From Rhodospirillales bacterium 24-66-33 (GTDB lineage Bacteria; Pseudomonadota; Alphaproteobacteria; Reyranellales; Reyranellaceae), in NCBI GenBank assembly GCA_002281855.1, contig NCHQ01000005.1, positions 186,001 through 250,000 on the forward strand: a stretch of DNA of 64,000 bases, given 5' to 3'. The position numbers were made by a program, and so were the translations under genes. Position 1 is the first letter of the stretch. Each line of letters starts with the position of its first letter. Positions 52,853-60,344 of the stretch are shown here, one piece after another. The notes beneath the pieces were generated by a model, which saw only the letters and a list, made by a program, of their open reading frames with translations, made no database searches and was not told where the DNA came from.

Positions 52853-53509
52853 ATGCATGACGGCGTCGTCTTCGACTATCTCAATCCCGACGTGCCGGCG
52901 GGGCTGCGCCTGCTCGACGTTCCCCTGATCCGCGCCAACCGCGAGACGATCAAGGGCTATGGCGAGGTCGTGCGCGACCCGAAGAAGCAGAAGATCGAGA
53001 TCGTGCCGTGGCCGCTCAGCGGCTCGCGCAAGCTCGATGCCGGCACCGGCATCGAGGGCGGCACGACCGAGGGCATCTTCACCTGCGAATGGCGGGGCAA
53101 CGAGCTGATCGGGCGCAACGAGGCCGTCGGTGGCCACTATGTCATCGGTTTCCGCGACCTGCCGGAGGCGGTGCGGCCCGGGGTGAAGCTGAGCCAGGGC
53201 CGCGTGCTGCTGTGGCATTGCAATTATCACCCGGATGGCGGGCAGCTTTTCTGGCCGCTCGACGGCAAGCCCTTCGTCGTGCCGGCCGCGCTGCCGGGCG
53301 ACGATCTCCAGCCCGAGTCGTTCAAGGCCTTCTGGTCCGACGGCAGCGTCGGCATCTACATCCATCCCGGGATCTGGCACGAGGGCGTCTTCCCGGTGAA
53401 CGAGACCGGCCGCTTCTTCGACAAGCAGGGCAAGGTGCACGCGCGCGTGAGCTGCGATCTCGCGCGCGAATTCGGCGTGCTCCTCAACGTGCCGCTGCCC
53501 CAGGGCTGA
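52853..53509 (+). CDS. Ureidoglycolate lyase (AllA)-like cupin
   Basis: A 218-residue protein. The C-terminal part SFKAFWSDGSVGIYIHPGIWHEGVFPVNETGRF has the His-rich cupin segment (IHPGIWH) that resembles the PGVWHHP strand of ureidoglycolate lyase. Earlier, GGTTEGIFTCEWRGNELIGRNEAVGGHYVIGF and VLLWHCNYHPDGGQLFWPL give further His for a metal site. No other allantoin genes are nearby, so a real AllA role is doubtful; a related cupin is safer. It is 11 bp after lysK, an unexpected pairing. Its end overlaps the convergent TetR by 26 bp. Confidence 0.6.
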   Translation: MHDGVVFDYLNPDVPAGLRLLDVPLIRANRETIKGYGEVVRDPKKQKIEIVPWPLSGSRKLDAGTGIEGGTTEGIFTCEWRGNELIGRNEAVGGHYVIGFRDLPEAVRPGVKLSQGRVLLWHCNYHPDGGQLFWPLDGKPFVVPAALPGDDLQPESFKAFWSDGSVGIYIHPGIWHEGVFPVNETGRFFDKQGKVHARVSCDLAREFGVLLNVPLPQG

Positions 53510-54149
53510 AGCCCGCAGCGGCCCGGAACACCCTCGACAGCGAGGCGATCGTCTCGGGTCGCTCGATCGCGGCCTCGTCCTGGGCCAGCATCTCCCAGAC
53601 GGCTCCTTCCACGGCGGCGATCGCCACGGCGAGTTGCATCGTGTCGGCAGTCCCTGCGCCCGCCGCCGCGAGCTTGGCCTGAAGGGCGGGAACGAACTGT
53701 CGCGCTTCCTCGATGATTGCCTGGCGCCCCTGCACTTCGGGTAGTGCGTCGCGCAGGGCGAGCGAGACGTCGAGGCCCTTGCGCTTCTCGACGACGAAGG
53801 CGGCGATTGCCGCTTCGATAACCTCTTCCGGCGATGCAGCCTCTGACAGGTCGGCGGCCATGACGGCATCCAGATAGGTGCGGGTGCGCTGGCGGACGAT
53901 TTCGACGGCGATCGCGTTGCGGTTGGGGAAGTACTGGTAGAGGGAGCCGACCGACACGCCGGCCAGCGTCGAGATGCGGGTCGTCGTGCAGGCCGCCCAT
54001 CCGTCCCGCCTCAGAATGCGAACGGTCGCCTCGACGATGGCATCCACCGTTGCTGTCGAGCGGGTCTGAAGGGGCTTCTTGCGCGGTTTCAGGGCGGCCG
54101 GCACGGCGGGGCTCCGATGCGAATGGACGGTCAGCAACCTGCTTTCCAT
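53484..54149 (-). CDS. TetR-family regulator 2
   Basis: A 221-residue regulator. The HTH is CTTTRISTLAGVSVGSLYQYFPNRNAI, with the classic GSLYQYF. The N-terminal tail is rich in basic residues (ALKPRKKPLQTRSTATVDA). The C-terminal domain (from about 95) is a helical ligand pocket. ATG 54149 is chosen (a TTG two codons upstream is possible). An inverted repeat, TCCATT-TTC-AATGGA, lies right over the start (54145-54159), and the divergent SDR gene starts 30 bp away; both are probably its targets. Ligand unknown. Confidence 0.93.
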   Translation of the reverse strand: MESRLLTVHSHRSPAVPAALKPRKKPLQTRSTATVDAIVEATVRILRRDGWAACTTTRISTLAGVSVGSLYQYFPNRNAIAVEIVRQRTRTYLDAVMAADLSEAASPEEVIEAAIAAFVVEKRKGLDVSLALRDALPEVQGRQAIIEEARQFVPALQAKLAAAGAGTADTMQLAVAIAAVEGAVWEMLAQDEAAIERPETIASLSRVFRAAAGFSPGAAAR

Positions 54150-54159
54150 TTTCAATGGA
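54145..54159. promoter_or_regulatory. Putative TetR operator (inverted repeat) over the TetR 2 start
   Basis: TCCATT-TTC-AATGGA, a perfect 6-bp inverted repeat with a 3-nt centre, overlaps the start codon region of the TetR gene and lies 20 bp before the start of the divergent SDR. A repressor bound here would block both genes. The link to TetR is inferred from position. Confidence 0.5.
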
Positions 54160-54178
54160 CATCAGCCGGAGTCAAAGA

Positions 54179-55126
54179 ATGACCGTTCTTCACCTCGTCA
54201 CTGGCGGCACATCGGGGATCGGCCTCGAACTCGTGCGCATCCTGCTCGCCGACCCGGCGAACCGGGTCATCGTCGGCGCCCGTCGGCCGGCGGAAGCGCC
54301 GGCGCTCCGTGGTCTCGCCGATGAAGGTCGCCTCAAGATCCTGCCGCTCGACCTCGCCTCGCTCGCTTCGACGGCGGCTTTCGCCGACGCGGTCGCGGCC
54401 GGTCTTGCCGGCAGACGTCTCGCCTCCTTGGCCGCCAATGCCGGCGTCCAGAACGTGAAGGCGCGACGGATGACCGTCGACGGTTACGAGGAAACCCTGC
54501 AGGCCAACTGGCTGGCGCACGCGCTGCTGATCGAGCGGCTGTTGCCGGTCCTCGCGCCCGGGGCGCCGGTCGTCTTCACAGCGAGCGGCACGCACGATCC
54601 CGACGATGCCGGCGCGCGGCGGTTTGGATTCCGGGGCGGGCTCTACACGGGAATCGAGCGTGTGGCGCGGGGCGACCTCGACGGCAGCGTGCCGGAGAAG
54701 CAGCAGGGCATGGACCGCTATGCCACCTCCAAGCTCGTCGCCATCCTGCATGCCTATGCCCTGGCGCGCAGTACGCCGGTGGGCGGGCCGCGCTGGTTCG
54801 CCTACGATCCCGGCCTGATGCCCGGCACGGGCCTTGCGCGCGACCGCTCCGCCGTGGAGCGCTGGGCCTGGTCGACGATCTTGCCGGTGGTGGCGCGGGC
54901 GATCCCGGGCGCCAGCACGCCGCGCCGGTCGGCGGCGACCTACGCGCGATTGCTCACGGGACGCCTGTTCCCGCAGGAGAGCGGCGTGCATCTCGATTTC
55001 TCCGGCCGCAGGACGGCGAGTTCGGCCGATTCCGACCGCCAGGACTGGCAGGAGGAGGTCGCGGCCTTCGCGGGCGCGATCTCTCAGGGCTGGCGGCCGG
55101 CAGCCGCAGAGACGGCCCCGAGATAG
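54179..55126 (+). CDS. SDR oxidoreductase divergent from TetR 2
   Basis: A 315-residue SDR. The cofactor loop is LVTGGTSGIGLELVRILLADP (TGxxxGIG), NAGVQNVKARRMTVDGYEETLQANWLAHALL gives the NAG motif region, and the active site has Ser in FTASGTHDPDDAG and the pair YATSK in GMDRYATSKLVAIL. The protochlorophyllide-reductase-like or retinol-dehydrogenase-like layout (long insert before YxxxK, C-terminal tail of about 100 residues) differs from the short classical SDRs. ATG 54179 has GGAG 7 bp upstream. It probably reduces or oxidises a lipid-like ketone or alcohol under TetR 2 control. Confidence 0.88.
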   Translation: MTVLHLVTGGTSGIGLELVRILLADPANRVIVGARRPAEAPALRGLADEGRLKILPLDLASLASTAAFADAVAAGLAGRRLASLAANAGVQNVKARRMTVDGYEETLQANWLAHALLIERLLPVLAPGAPVVFTASGTHDPDDAGARRFGFRGGLYTGIERVARGDLDGSVPEKQQGMDRYATSKLVAILHAYALARSTPVGGPRWFAYDPGLMPGTGLARDRSAVERWAWSTILPVVARAIPGASTPRRSAATYARLLTGRLFPQESGVHLDFSGRRTASSADSDRQDWQEEVAAFAGAISQGWRPAAAETAPR

Positions 55127-55728
55127 GCGACGATCATCCGCACGATCTCGTCCTCGAAGGCGCGGCTTGGGAGGAAGGGCTGCTCCTCGAGCACCGCGGC
55201 GCGGACGACGCCCATGAGGGCACGCGACACGACGAAGGCCTGTTCGCGCGTGAGGGGACCGACCAGCGGGGTCGGCCCCCGCCCGACGGTCTCGCCCGCG
55301 CGGGCAATGAAGGCCGCGACCGGCGCGATCAGCTCGATCCCGTTTCCCTGCGCCAGCAGCGCCTGGACGACGGCTTTGCGGGCGCGCTGCCTTCCACGGA
55401 AGGCATGGACGATCGCCCGCACCATGGCCCGCACCCGGCCCTCGACAGAGGGATCGCCCTCGCCCTGCAGGGCCCGTCCGACCTCGCCGAGGGCGGCGTC
55501 CATCTCCTCACGGGCCAGCGCCATCAGGAGCGCGTTCTTGTCGGAAAAATACTGGTAGAGCGTGCCGATGCTGACGCCCGCCCTTTCGGCCACGGCATTG
55601 GTGGTGAAGGCGTCCAGGCCTCCCTTTTCGAGAATCTGAGCCGAGGCCTCGATGATCGAGGCAACGGTCTGCGCCGCGCGCGCCTGGCGCGGCAATCTTC
55701 TTTTGTTTTCAGGGACTTGGCGACGCAC
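55084..55728 (-). CDS. TetR-family regulator 3 (GTG start)
   Basis: A 214-residue regulator. The HTH reads FTTNAVAERAGVSIGTLYQYFSDKNAL, with the GTLYQYF hallmark; the basic N-terminus is VRRQVPENKRRLPRQARAAQTVAS. The rest is the helical ligand domain. No ATG fits; the first sensible start is GTG 55728. Its 3' end overlaps the SDR by 43 bp. The desaturase gene starts divergently at 55807, and an inverted repeat (ATATGAG-CATCC-CTCATAT, 55768-55786) lies between them and is the likely operator. Confidence 0.9.
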   Translation of the reverse strand: MRRQVPENKRRLPRQARAAQTVASIIEASAQILEKGGLDAFTTNAVAERAGVSIGTLYQYFSDKNALLMALAREEMDAALGEVGRALQGEGDPSVEGRVRAMVRAIVHAFRGRQRARKAVVQALLAQGNGIELIAPVAAFIARAGETVGRGPTPLVGPLTREQAFVVSRALMGVVRAAVLEEQPFLPSRAFEDEIVRMIVAYLGAVSAAAGRQP

Positions 55729-55767
55729 GGCCGTGGCGACATCCAGCGAGGGAAGGCGAGTAACGGA

Positions 55768-55786
55768 ATATGAGCATCCCTCATAT
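55768..55786. promoter_or_regulatory. Putative TetR 3 operator between the TetR and desaturase genes
   Basis: ATATGAG-CATCC-CTCATAT, a perfect 7-bp inverted repeat with a 5-nt centre, in an AT-rich stretch unlike the surrounding DNA. It lies between the start of TetR 3 and the start of the divergent desaturase-like gene, in the position of an operator that controls both. The assignment to TetR 3 is inferred. Confidence 0.6.
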
Positions 55787-55806
55787 ATTTGGGGGCGGCA
55801 AGTCAT

Positions 55807-56736
55807 ATGGAGGCGTTCGTGCAATCCCTCGCCACTCTCTATCTCGTCATCCTGCCGCTCGTGATGGGCGCCGCGCTGGTCGAAGGCATCTGGCAGTCCC
55901 GGACGCGGGCCGAGGCATACGACTGGAAATCCTGGGCCTGCTCGCTCGCCGATCTGGCCGGTCGCCGCCTGCTGGCGTTCATTCCCTACACGTTCGCCGC
56001 GCCCTGGCTCGGCTGGATGTACGAGCATCGGCTCTTCACCCAGTCGCTCGACAGCGTCTGGTCCGTGCTGCTGCTCTTCGTCGGGCTCGAATTTTTCTAT
56101 TACTGGTTCCACCGCGCCAGTCACACCGTGCGCTGGTTCTGGTCGTCGCACTCGGTCCACCACTCGCCCAACCAGTTCAACTTCGCCATGGCCTATCGGC
56201 TGGGCTGGATCGGCCGCTTCACCGGCACGTCGCTCTTCTTCACGCCGCTGGTGTTGCTGGGCTTCACGCCGGAGACGGTGCTGACGGCTCTGTTCCTGAA
56301 CCTGCTCTACCAGTTCTGGATCCATGCCGACTGGATTCCCAAGCTCGGCTTTCTTGAAGGCATCCTCAACACGCCGTCCGCGCATCGCGTCCATCACGCG
56401 CGGAACCCAGAGTATCTCGACGCCAATTTCGGCGGCGTGCTGATCGTCTTCGACCGCCTGTTCGGCACCTATGTGCCGGAGCGCGACGACCTGCCTTGCG
56501 ACTACGGACTGGTCTCGCCCGCCGTGTCGTCGCGCAATCCGGTCTTGCTCAACTTCGGTCCGTGGGCAGGGCTCGTGAAGGACCTTGCCTCGGCGCGGTC
56601 TGCGCGGGAAGTCTGGATGTACCTGTTCGGCGCGCCGGGCTGGCGGCCCGACGGCACGGGTCTCACGGCCGCCGAGTTGCGCCGGGCTCACGCACTGCGG
56701 GCCGGGGGCGCCGAAACTCGGGCAGCCATGACGTAA
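55807..56736 (+). CDS. Sterol desaturase / fatty acid hydroxylase-family protein 2
   Basis: A 309-residue membrane di-iron protein. The His clusters are YWFHRASHTVRWFW (HxxxH), SHSVHHSPNQFN (HxxHH) and SAHRVHHARNPEYLDANFGG (HxxHH). Four or five hydrophobic segments precede and follow them. The start ATG 55807 lies 79 bp from TetR 3, with the putative operator between. The layout (TetR - desaturase - SDR at 56791) suggests that lipid-like ligands switch on a small lipid-modifying operon. It differs from the member at 48871 in length and in the N-terminal part. Confidence 0.93.
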   Translation: MEAFVQSLATLYLVILPLVMGAALVEGIWQSRTRAEAYDWKSWACSLADLAGRRLLAFIPYTFAAPWLGWMYEHRLFTQSLDSVWSVLLLFVGLEFFYYWFHRASHTVRWFWSSHSVHHSPNQFNFAMAYRLGWIGRFTGTSLFFTPLVLLGFTPETVLTALFLNLLYQFWIHADWIPKLGFLEGILNTPSAHRVHHARNPEYLDANFGGVLIVFDRLFGTYVPERDDLPCDYGLVSPAVSSRNPVLLNFGPWAGLVKDLASARSAREVWMYLFGAPGWRPDGTGLTAAELRRAHALRAGGAETRAAMT

Positions 56737-56790
56737 TCTCCCTTGAGCGGCCCGATCGCCGCCGACAGATTGGGTGCAAAGGAGATCGCC

Positions 56791-57516
56791 ATGGCCAGGG
56801 ACAAGGTTTGCGTCGTGATCGGTGCGGGCGATGCGACCGGCGGCGCCATCGCCCGCCGCTTCGCGCGCGAAGGCTATACCGCCGTCGTCACACGCCGTAG
56901 CGCCGACAAGCTTCAGTCCCTCGTGGCGCGCATCGTGGAGGAGGGCGGTCGGGTTCATCCGTTCGGCTCCGACGCCCGCGACGAAACTCAGGTCGAGGCG
57001 CTGTTCCGCCAGATCGAAACCGAGATCGGCGAGGTCGAGGTCTTCGTCTTCAACATCGGCGGCAACGTGCGCTTCGACATTCGCGACACGACCTCCCGCG
57101 TCTATCGCAAGGTCTGGGAGATGACCGCCTTCGCCGGTTTCCTGACGGCGCGCGAGGCGGCCAAGGTGATGGTGCCGCGCGGCAAGGGCACGATGATCTT
57201 CACCGGCGCCACCGCCTCGATCCGGGGCGGCCGCGGCTTCTCGGCCTTCGCGGGCGGCAAGCATGCGGTGCGGGCGCTGGCGCAATCGATGGCGCGCGAG
57301 CTCGGTCCCCAGAACATCCATGTCGCCCACGTCATCGTCGACGGCGCCATCGACACCGAGTGGATCAAGGCCAACTTCCCGGATCGCTACAATGCCGGCC
57401 CCGACGCGATCCTAAATCCCGACGACATCGCCGAAGCCTACTGGCAGCTCCATCGCCAGAAGCGCAGCGCCTGGACCTTCGAGATGGACCTCAGGCCCTG
57501 GAAGGAAAGCTGGTAG
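56791..57516 (+). CDS. SDR-family protein with Phe in place of the catalytic Tyr
   Basis: A 241-residue classical-size SDR. The cofactor loop is CVVIGAGDATGGAIARRFAREG, a GxGxxG-like variant, and the motif VFNIGG is the NNAG-like segment. The active region reads TGATASIRGGRGFSAFAGGKHAVRALAQSMARELG. Ser (TAS) and Lys (GGK) are in place, but the position of the catalytic Tyr is Phe (F-A-G-G-K). The rest is intact. Either a paralogue class with a different chemistry or an inactive/binding SDR. AAGGAG lies before ATG 56791. It follows the desaturase by 54 bp. Confidence 0.85.
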   Translation: MARDKVCVVIGAGDATGGAIARRFAREGYTAVVTRRSADKLQSLVARIVEEGGRVHPFGSDARDETQVEALFRQIETEIGEVEVFVFNIGGNVRFDIRDTTSRVYRKVWEMTAFAGFLTAREAAKVMVPRGKGTMIFTGATASIRGGRGFSAFAGGKHAVRALAQSMARELGPQNIHVAHVIVDGAIDTEWIKANFPDRYNAGPDAILNPDDIAEAYWQLHRQKRSAWTFEMDLRPWKESW

Positions 57517-57520
57517 CAAC

Positions 57521-57580
57521 GGAGCGCGCCACTCCCGTGGCGCTTCATGATCATGATGCGCCACTGGAGTGGCGCGCTCC
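57521..57580. repeat. Short palindromic intergenic repeat, family C
   Basis: The arm GGAGCGCGCCACTCCCGTGG at 57521 and its mirror at 57558-57580 pair over 23 bp with one mismatch, around a 14-nt loop (TTCATGATCATGAT). It lies between an SDR stop and the stop of panE (57580). It could also work as a terminator for both convergent genes. Confidence 0.85.
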
Positions 57581-58551
57581 TATGACGAGGCCGCCCGCAG
57601 CTTCAGCAGGGCCAGCATCATGTCGATGGTCGGCGTCGCGACACCGGCCAGTTCGCTGAGGTCGGCGATCGAATCGGCGAGCGCGTCGATCTCGAGCGGC
57701 TTGCCGGCCTGAAGGTCGGTCAGCATCGACATCTTGTGAGCGCCCAGGCCGACCGTGAACGCGATGCGCTTCTCCATTGGAGTGGCCATCGTCGCCCCGA
57801 ACTTCGCGGCAACGGCCTCGGCCTCCGTCATCATGCGGCGTGCGATCTCGACGGCGCCGGCGCTGCGGCCGATCCCGCCATTGTCGGCGAGGGTCAGCAC
57901 CGCGATCGGGTTCCAGGTCAGGCTGTTGATCATCTTGCTCCAGATCTCGGCGCGGATGTCGGTCTTCACCGGCGCGTCGAGGCCGGCCTCGATCATCGCC
58001 GCGCTGAGCGCCGTGACGCGCGCCGAGTGCGAGCCGTCGGGCTCGCCCAGCGGCAGGTAACAGACCTCGTTCTCGAGATGCGCCACGCCGGGTTCGGGCA
58101 CGACGCCGCCCGCCCAGTAGGCGCAGCCCAGCGCCCGCTCGGGGCCGAAGCTCGACCATTGCGTGCCGCCCGGGTCCATGCGCTTCAGGCGGCTGCCCTC
58201 GAACGGACCGGCCAGTTTGTGAAAGAACCAGTAGGGCGCGCCGGTGGTCGGCGGAATCAGCGCCGTCTGCGGGCCGAGCAGCGGCATCACCTTGTCGAGG
58301 ACCGCGAGATACTGGTGCGTCTTCAGGGTGATGAAGACGACGTCCTGCGGTCCCAGCTCGGCGGGATCGTCGGTCGCGTTCACCCTGACCGTGAAATCCT
58401 CGTGCGGCGAGATCAGCCGCAGTCCGTTGCGGCGGATGGCGTCGAGATGGGCGCCGCGTGCTATCAGGCTCACTTCGACGCCTTTCACGCGCGCGAGGTG
58501 GGCGCCGATGATCCCGCCGATCGAGCCGGCGCCGTAGAGGCATATCTTCAT
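57580..58551 (-). CDS. Ketopantoate reductase (ApbA/PanE family)
   Basis: A 323-residue NADPH-dependent 2-dehydropantoate 2-reductase by family. The cofactor loop is MKICLYGAGSIGGIIGAHLARVKG (GAGSIGG). VFITLKTHQYLAVLDKVMPLL and the Lys/Asn region KTDIRAEIWSKMINSLTWNPIAVLTL (with the conserved K and N) follow in order, and TPTIDMMLALLKLRA ends the protein. Genes of this family outside the panBC operon often act on other 2-keto acids, so pantothenate synthesis is not certain. It starts at ATG 58551. Confidence 0.9.
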   Translation of the reverse strand: MKICLYGAGSIGGIIGAHLARVKGVEVSLIARGAHLDAIRRNGLRLISPHEDFTVRVNATDDPAELGPQDVVFITLKTHQYLAVLDKVMPLLGPQTALIPPTTGAPYWFFHKLAGPFEGSRLKRMDPGGTQWSSFGPERALGCAYWAGGVVPEPGVAHLENEVCYLPLGEPDGSHSARVTALSAAMIEAGLDAPVKTDIRAEIWSKMINSLTWNPIAVLTLADNGGIGRSAGAVEIARRMMTEAEAVAAKFGATMATPMEKRIAFTVGLGAHKMSMLTDLQAGKPLEIDALADSIADLSELAGVATPTIDMMLALLKLRAASS

Positions 58552-58644
58552 GGCTGGCAGCCTAGATGCTTCACGGTTGCTGCGGAACTGGCGTTCGGCG
58601 CGCTCGTTGTGTCGCCAAATCCTAAGAACGAGGAGGAGCGGGCA

Positions 58645-59148
58645 ATGACCGCGCAGACCGTCGATACCAGCAAACTCTGGGACATGATCAAGGACATCCC
58701 CTTCGGCATGCTGACCGTACGGGGCGCCGACGGGCGCCTTTATTCGCGGCCGATGACCACTCAGAACGGCGCGGCCGATCAGGGCGGCGTCATCTGGTTC
58801 TTCATGTCGCGCTCCGGCCAGCCGCTGGCCGACCTCACGTCATCGCCCGCCGTGAACGTGGCCTACGCCGATCCCGACTCCGACAAGTACGTCTCGGCCA
58901 GCGGGAAGGCTCGCCTCCTCGAGGATCCGGTGAAGAAGCAGGAATTGTGGAGCGAGGCCGCCAAGGCCTGGTTCCCGGGCGGCGTCGACGATCCCGATCT
59001 GGCCCTGGTCGCAGTCCTCGTCGCCGAAGCCGAGTACTGGGACGTTAAGGCCAACAAGGCCGTGCAGATCTTCAAGCTGGCCAAGGCCGCGCTGACCGGG
59101 GAGGAGCCGACCGATCTGGCCGAGCATCGCCGCGCCCGCATGCGCTGA
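58645..59148 (+). CDS. Pyridoxamine 5'-phosphate oxidase-like general stress protein
   Basis: A 167-residue protein with a split-barrel flavin-binding fold. KLWDMIKDIPFGMLTVRGADGRLYSRPMTTQ and VIWFFMSRSGQPLADLTSSPAVNVAYADPDSDKYVSASGKARLLEDP are the general stress protein 26-like pattern. VWEWEAKA-type end here is AEYWDVKANKAVQIFKLAKAAL. It probably binds FMN or F420-like cofactor; its role in stress is known only by family. GGAGGAG before ATG 58645. Confidence 0.9.
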   Translation: MTAQTVDTSKLWDMIKDIPFGMLTVRGADGRLYSRPMTTQNGAADQGGVIWFFMSRSGQPLADLTSSPAVNVAYADPDSDKYVSASGKARLLEDPVKKQELWSEAAKAWFPGGVDDPDLALVAVLVAEAEYWDVKANKAVQIFKLAKAALTGEEPTDLAEHRRARMR

Positions 59149-59165
59149 CGCGGCAGCCGGTAGCC

Positions 59166-59375
59166 TCAGCGGCGGGGCGTCGTCGCCGCGCCCACGCCGG
59201 CACCCACGGCGCCGCCCACAAGGGCGCCGGGAAGCAGGCCGATCGGGGTGAGCGCGCCCACCAGCGCACCGGTGCCGGCACCGATGCCGCCGCCCGTCAC
59301 AGCCCGTTGGCCCCAGGTGTCGCCACAGGCGGCGAGGGTGAGAGCCAGGAGGGAAATGCCGACGACCTTCATCAT
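59166..59375 (-). CDS. Small lipoprotein with glycine-zipper segment
   Basis: A 69-residue lipoprotein. The signal MMKVVGISLLALTLAAC has lipobox LAAC, followed by GDTWGQRAV and a Gly-rich stretch (GGGIGAGTGALVGALTPIGLLPGALVGGAVGAGVGAA), the glycine-zipper pattern seen in small outer-membrane or envelope proteins. ATG 59375 has GGAG at 9-bp spacing. Function unknown. Confidence 0.85.
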   Translation of the reverse strand: MMKVVGISLLALTLAACGDTWGQRAVTGGGIGAGTGALVGALTPIGLLPGALVGGAVGAGVGAATTPRR

Positions 59376-59433
59376 TGTGTTCAACTCCGTTGCGTGCCTG
59401 AAAAGGCCTTTCGAGTGTGCGAGGTTTCCACAA

Positions 59434-60000
59434 ATGGCCGATCTGCGGTGTGTCCTCCTGGTGACTTTGGCCTGGCTCGGCCCAAGCTTTCCGATCCGGG
59501 CGCAGACGGTGGGAGGCTTCGACTACGCGCCCCAGTACGACTTTTCCGAATTCTGGGCGGCGACCGACGGCCGCCTCTTCCAGGTGATCGTGGCGGGCAA
59601 TCCGTTTCCGCAATGGCCGGTCGAGGAGGTGAAGCAGAGGCTGTTGCCGGTGATGCAGGCGAACAAGCCGAGGCCGGCTCTCACTTTTACCTACCAGTCT
59701 CCCCCCGAGGAGCTGCGCCCAAGCTATCGACTGGTGCTCGTCTTCTCGCCCGCCAACGACCTCACGGCGGCACGCGTCTGTGCGGGCCAGTATTTCCTGA
59801 AGCCGCCCACGCCGGGCCGGGTCTACGTGTTCGGCGTCTACTGCCGCAACGACCTCGCCCTTTCCCAGACGACGGCGTGGACGCAGGCGACCGGGCCCGA
59901 CGATCCGCGGCTCGGCCAGATGTTCGCGCAACTGTTCATCGTCCTGTTCGACGACCGGCGCTGGCAACGCTTCCCCTTCAATCCGTGGTTTGCCCGCTAG
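59434..60000 (+). CDS. Exported protein of unknown function (188 residues)
   Basis: A protein with a signal peptide (MADLRCVLLVTLAWLGPSFPIRAQ). The mature part contains QYDFSEFWAATDGRLFQVIVAGNPFPQWPVEEVKQRLLPVMQANKP, LTFTYQSPPEELRPSYRLVLVFSPAN, then RVYVFGVYCRNDLALSQTTAW and a Trp/Arg/Phe-rich end. No known domain is recognised. The single hydrophobic N-terminus and the lack of TM segments indicate a periplasmic or secreted protein. Its codon use matches the neighbours. Likely function cannot be stated. Confidence 0.8.
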   Translation: MADLRCVLLVTLAWLGPSFPIRAQTVGGFDYAPQYDFSEFWAATDGRLFQVIVAGNPFPQWPVEEVKQRLLPVMQANKPRPALTFTYQSPPEELRPSYRLVLVFSPANDLTAARVCAGQYFLKPPTPGRVYVFGVYCRNDLALSQTTAWTQATGPDDPRLGQMFAQLFIVLFDDRRWQRFPFNPWFAR

Positions 60001-60040
60001 CCGATCCGGCCTAAGAGAGAAACGACATCAGGGGGATCTC

Positions 60041-60334
60041 TTGGGTACCGACGTTGAAATCTGGATGCTCTTCGCGCCGTTCTGGCTGCTGGGCATGTTC
60101 GCGGCGCTGGGCGCCCTCTGGCACTTCGTGCAATTCCTGAGCGTGCACGCGAAGGCGCACGCGGCCGGGCACGTCCCGAAAAAATACGAGCTTGGCGCAC
60201 GCCTCCAGCCCCATGAGACCACGGCCCAGGGGCACCATCACTTCACGAGAGCCAAAACCGCCTTGCTGCTGTTTGTCGGCTTCGTGGCACTGGGACTGGT
60301 GGCCGGCGTCCTGTGGACGCTCTGGCGGGGCTAG
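60041..60334 (+). CDS. Small membrane protein (two TM segments), probable TTG start
   Basis: A 97-residue protein with two clear transmembrane segments, IWMLFAPFWLLGMFAALGALWHFV near the start and ALLLFVGFVALGLVAGVLWTLW at the end, joined by a His-rich cytosolic or periplasmic loop (HAKAHAAGHVPKKYELGARL). The chosen start is TTG 60041 with GGGGGATC upstream; an ATG eight codons in is an alternative. It is 40 bp after the gene at 59434. Function unknown. Confidence 0.65.
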   Translation: MGTDVEIWMLFAPFWLLGMFAALGALWHFVQFLSVHAKAHAAGHVPKKYELGARLQPHETTAQGHHHFTRAKTALLLFVGFVALGLVAGVLWTLWRG

Positions 60335-60344
60335 GTCCCCACCG

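Noticed and set aside
52853..53509. Read as a true ureidoglycolate lyase of an allantoin operon
   Set aside because: No other allantoin or purine catabolism genes are nearby and the match is to the cupin pattern only, so the name is given as AllA-like.
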